Assembly (NCBI RefSeq): GCF_022788655.1 | Contig: NZ_CP084951.1 | Location: 1,550,001-1,614,000 of the forward strand | Source: Sulfitobacter indolifex | GTDB lineage: Bacteria > Pseudomonadota > Alphaproteobacteria > Rhodobacterales > Rhodobacteraceae | DNA length: 64,000 bases | Direction of reading: 5' to 3' | In this document: positions 62,371 to 64,000 of the stretch, one piece after another | Position numbering within the stretch: the stretch's first letter is position 1 | Layout of the letters: each line of letters starts with the position of its first letter | Notes under the pieces: model-generated | Databases searched by the model: none | Told to the model about the DNA's origin: nothing | Seen by the model: only the letters and a program-made list of their open reading frames with translations | Translations under genes and position numbers: made by a program

Positions 62371-62781
62371 TTACGCTTCTTGCGCAGCCGTTTCGCGGAT
62401 GCGTTCAATCATCGCCCGCAGACCGTTGGAACGTTGCGCCGAGAGGTGGTCGTTCAACCCCAACCGCCCCAACTCCGCTTTCGCGTCGACTTTGCCAACT
62501 TCAGCAGGCGCCAAACCGTTGAACAGCCTACGCAATACCGCGATCAGACCCGACACGATCATCGCATCGCTTGCCCCGTCGAAATGCAGTTTCCCACCGT
62601 CGAACTGCGCATGCAGCCAGACTTGAGAGGCGCAGCCATCAACCTTGGTCGCGGGCACGCGCAGGGGCTCAGCCAGCGGGTCCATCGCTTTGCCAAGGTC
62701 GATCACATGGCGATAGCGGTCTTCCCAGTCTTCCAAAAACTCGAAATCTTCGACCAGTTCTTCAAAGGCGGGCGTGGCCAT
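62371..62781 (-). CDS. sufE: SufE family sulfur acceptor
   Basis: 136-residue SufE, which takes persulfide sulfur from SufS for Fe-S cluster assembly. The acceptor Cys is in VDGCASQVWL (about residue 50), and the basal region RYRHVIDLGKAM is conserved. The ATG at 62781 has GAGAG upstream; an extended frame to 62880 is rejected. It stops three bases from the convergent DUF1638 gene, with no terminator between them. Confidence 0.93.
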   Translation of the reverse strand: MATPAFEELVEDFEFLEDWEDRYRHVIDLGKAMDPLAEPLRVPATKVDGCASQVWLHAQFDGGKLHFDGASDAMIVSGLIAVLRRLFNGLAPAEVGKVDAKAELGRLGLNDHLSAQRSNGLRAMIERIRETAAQEA

Positions 62782-62906
62782 TGGTGCACTCTCTTTGGTG
62801 AATTTCACTGCCTGACAGGTAGGATGCCGATGCGCAAAGGTCCACCCCCTTCCCATGGCTGGCGTGATGCGGTAGCACAAGACAAGTTAACTTAACGGCG
62901 GATCCC

Positions 62907-63425
62907 ATGCGCAAGACACTCCTCGCTCTTTTGGCCTCGACCCTTTTGGTATCCGCCTGCGGCACGGTGCGTGACAGCCGCATCAATCCGATGAATTGGT
63001 TCGGCCCCTCGCGTTCGGTCCCAGCGGCCTCTGAGGAAAACGCTAATCCGTTGATTCCACAGCGCAGCGGGCTGTTTGCCAAACGCGCGGTTGAAGTCGA
63101 CACCTATGCGGGCCGCCCCTTTGAGCAGATCACCGACCTGACCATTGAGCCGGTGCCGGGCGGTGCGATCTTGCGGGCCACCGGGCTGGCCGCGAGGCAA
63201 GGCATTTATGCGGTACGTCTGACCCCTGCGACGCTTGACGAACAGCCCGTTGATGGGGTGCTGACCTACCGTTTGGAAGGGGTCCGCCCCGACAAAGCAA
63301 CCTCGCAAGGCAGCAACCCCACCCGCGAAGTGATCGCAGCGCGCCGTCTGACCAATCAGACGCTGAGCGGTGTGCGGGAGATTCGCGTTGAAGGGCAGTT
63401 GAACACGCTGGTGTCGCGCCGCTGA
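62907..63425 (+). CDS. Predicted lipoprotein
   Basis: 172-residue protein with a lipoprotein signal (lipobox VSAC at residues 15-18) and NWFGPSRSVP shortly after. The mature part (about 50-165) is beta-rich, with RPFEQITDLTIEPVPGGAILRATG. It is found as a hypothetical protein in many roseobacters, from memory. Function unknown. A 15-bp terminator follows. Confidence 0.8.
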   Translation: MRKTLLALLASTLLVSACGTVRDSRINPMNWFGPSRSVPAASEENANPLIPQRSGLFAKRAVEVDTYAGRPFEQITDLTIEPVPGGAILRATGLAARQGIYAVRLTPATLDEQPVDGVLTYRLEGVRPDKATSQGSNPTREVIAARRLTNQTLSGVREIRVEGQLNTLVSRR

Positions 63426-63443
63426 GGCTACACCGCGTAGTGC

Positions 63444-63478
63444 CGAAAAGAGCCGCCCCAATCGGGCGGCTCTTTTCG
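63444..63478. terminator. Bidirectional terminator between the lipoprotein gene and rnd
   Basis: Perfect 15-bp stem CGAAAAGAGCCGCCC / GGGCGGCTCTTTTCG with a 5-base loop CAATC. Both arms carry a T-run on their own strand, so it serves both convergent genes. Confidence 0.9.
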
Positions 63479-63480
63479 TA

Positions 63481-64000
63481 TCAGACCTTAACGGTCTTCA
63501 CGTCATTGCCGTCTGCCGCCAAGGCGATCTTGCCTTCGCAAAGCAGCAGCGCATCGGCGCCAAAGACTTCGTGCCGCCAGCCGCGCAGCGCTTGCACGTC
63601 ACGCTCGCCCGCCGAAAGCATGTCCAGATCACTGGCCGAAGCAATCAGCTTGGCTGCGACCCCTGCACTTTCGGTCTTGGCCTTGAGCAGCACACGCAAA
63701 AGATCGGACAGCGCCGGGTTCACTTGTAGCTTATCGCGCTTGCGGTCAGGCTGAGGGGTATCGCCCGGTTTGCACGCCACGCCTGCGGCGACGGCTTTCA
63801 GAATGCCTTCGGCAATCTCACCCTTGCGGGCCTCGCGCAGCAGCAGACGTGCGCGGTTCAACTCTTCGCCATTCGTGGGCTTGAGGCTCGCCAATTCGAC
63901 CAGCGCGTCATCTTTGAAAACGCGGTTGCGCGGGATGTTGCGGGTGCGGGCGTAATCCTCTCGGAAAGCCGCCAGTTCCTGCACAATGGCGAGGAACTTG
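63481..64000 (-). CDS. rnd: Ribonuclease D, C-terminal part (partial)
   Basis: About 173 C-terminal residues of an RNase D, a 3'-5' exonuclease acting in tRNA maturation. Visible is the HRDC domain start (AFREDYARTRNIPRNRVFKDDALVELA). Next comes a second helical HRDC-like stretch. The end is WRHEVFGADALLLCEGKIALAADGN. The exonuclease domain lies beyond the right edge. The assignment rests on the HRDC match; the C-terminal WRxEVFG block is typical of RNase D. Confidence 0.9.
   Translation of the reverse strand, partial: KFLAIVQELAAFREDYARTRNIPRNRVFKDDALVELASLKPTNGEELNRARLLLREARKGEIAEGILKAVAAGVACKPGDTPQPDRKRDKLQVNPALSDLLRVLLKAKTESAGVAAKLIASASDLDMLSAGERDVQALRGWRHEVFGADALLLCEGKIALAADGNDVKTVKV

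Overview
The window reads as core chromosome of a marine alphaproteobacterium of the Roseobacter group (Rhodobacterales), possibly close to Sulfitobacter; the genus is a guess. The evidence is a dmdA-acuI pair for dimethylsulfoniopropionate (DMSP), a circularly permuted two-piece tmRNA with an ANDNRAPVAMAA tag, an SspB-alpha adaptor, a trgA-trgB-cysK tellurite-type operon, the F1-ATPase zeta inhibitor, and generally GC-rich coding sequence. Genes are dense and on both strands. I see no insertion sequence, prophage, integrase, CRISPR array or rRNA. Both ends cut a gene: gmk on the left, rnd on the right.

Layout. 0-6 kb: gmk, yicC, a PAS protein, class II DAHP synthase, a GlxA/AraC regulator and a PQQ-type sugar dehydrogenase. 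6-11.7 kb: a branched-chain amino acid type ABC transporter. 11.7-14.4 kb: a HerA/DUF853 ATPase and an IalB-family protein, separated by a 467-base gap that seems to encode one or two small RNAs. 14.4-22.1 kb: an envelope region with L,D-transpeptidase, LpxD paralogue, ACP and ketosynthase in one operon, then DUF882, an FAD-dependent protein and a second L,D-transpeptidase. 22.2 kb: tRNA-Ser(GGA). 22.4-30.8 kb: a minus-strand run of photolyase, cfa, trgA, trgB, cysK, a large MscS channel and alaX. 30.9-33.8 kb: a class V aminotransferase and a BCCT transporter.

34.0-39.4 kb is the most interesting part. A GntR/FCD regulator is divergent from a tightly packed operon DUF2182-DUF1326-DinB-dmdA-acuI, followed by a HIT gene. 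The 79-base divergent gap carries two near-identical TGT-N3-ACA sites around a promoter. 39.5-42.6 kb: tmRNA, a chromate-resistance pair (ChrB-like, ChrA) and sspB. 42.6-49.4 kb: fumC with three tiny genes, class I aldolase, P450 with a membrane hydrolase, ccdA and a TusA-like protein. 49.5-58.1 kb: RNase E, a small lipoprotein, dctD-dctB and purQ-purS-purC. 58.2-64 kb: zeta inhibitor, homocysteine methyltransferase, radical SAM protein, corrinoid protein, DUF1638, sufE, a lipoprotein and rnd.

Links between the parts. DmdA makes 5-methyl-THF from DMSP. The separate homocysteine-binding and B12-binding proteins at 58.7-61.7 kb look like parts of a split methionine synthase that would use that methyl group. 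tmRNA and SspB work together in clearing stalled-translation products through ClpXP. The photolyase/cfa/trg run looks like an oxidative, light and metalloid stress block.
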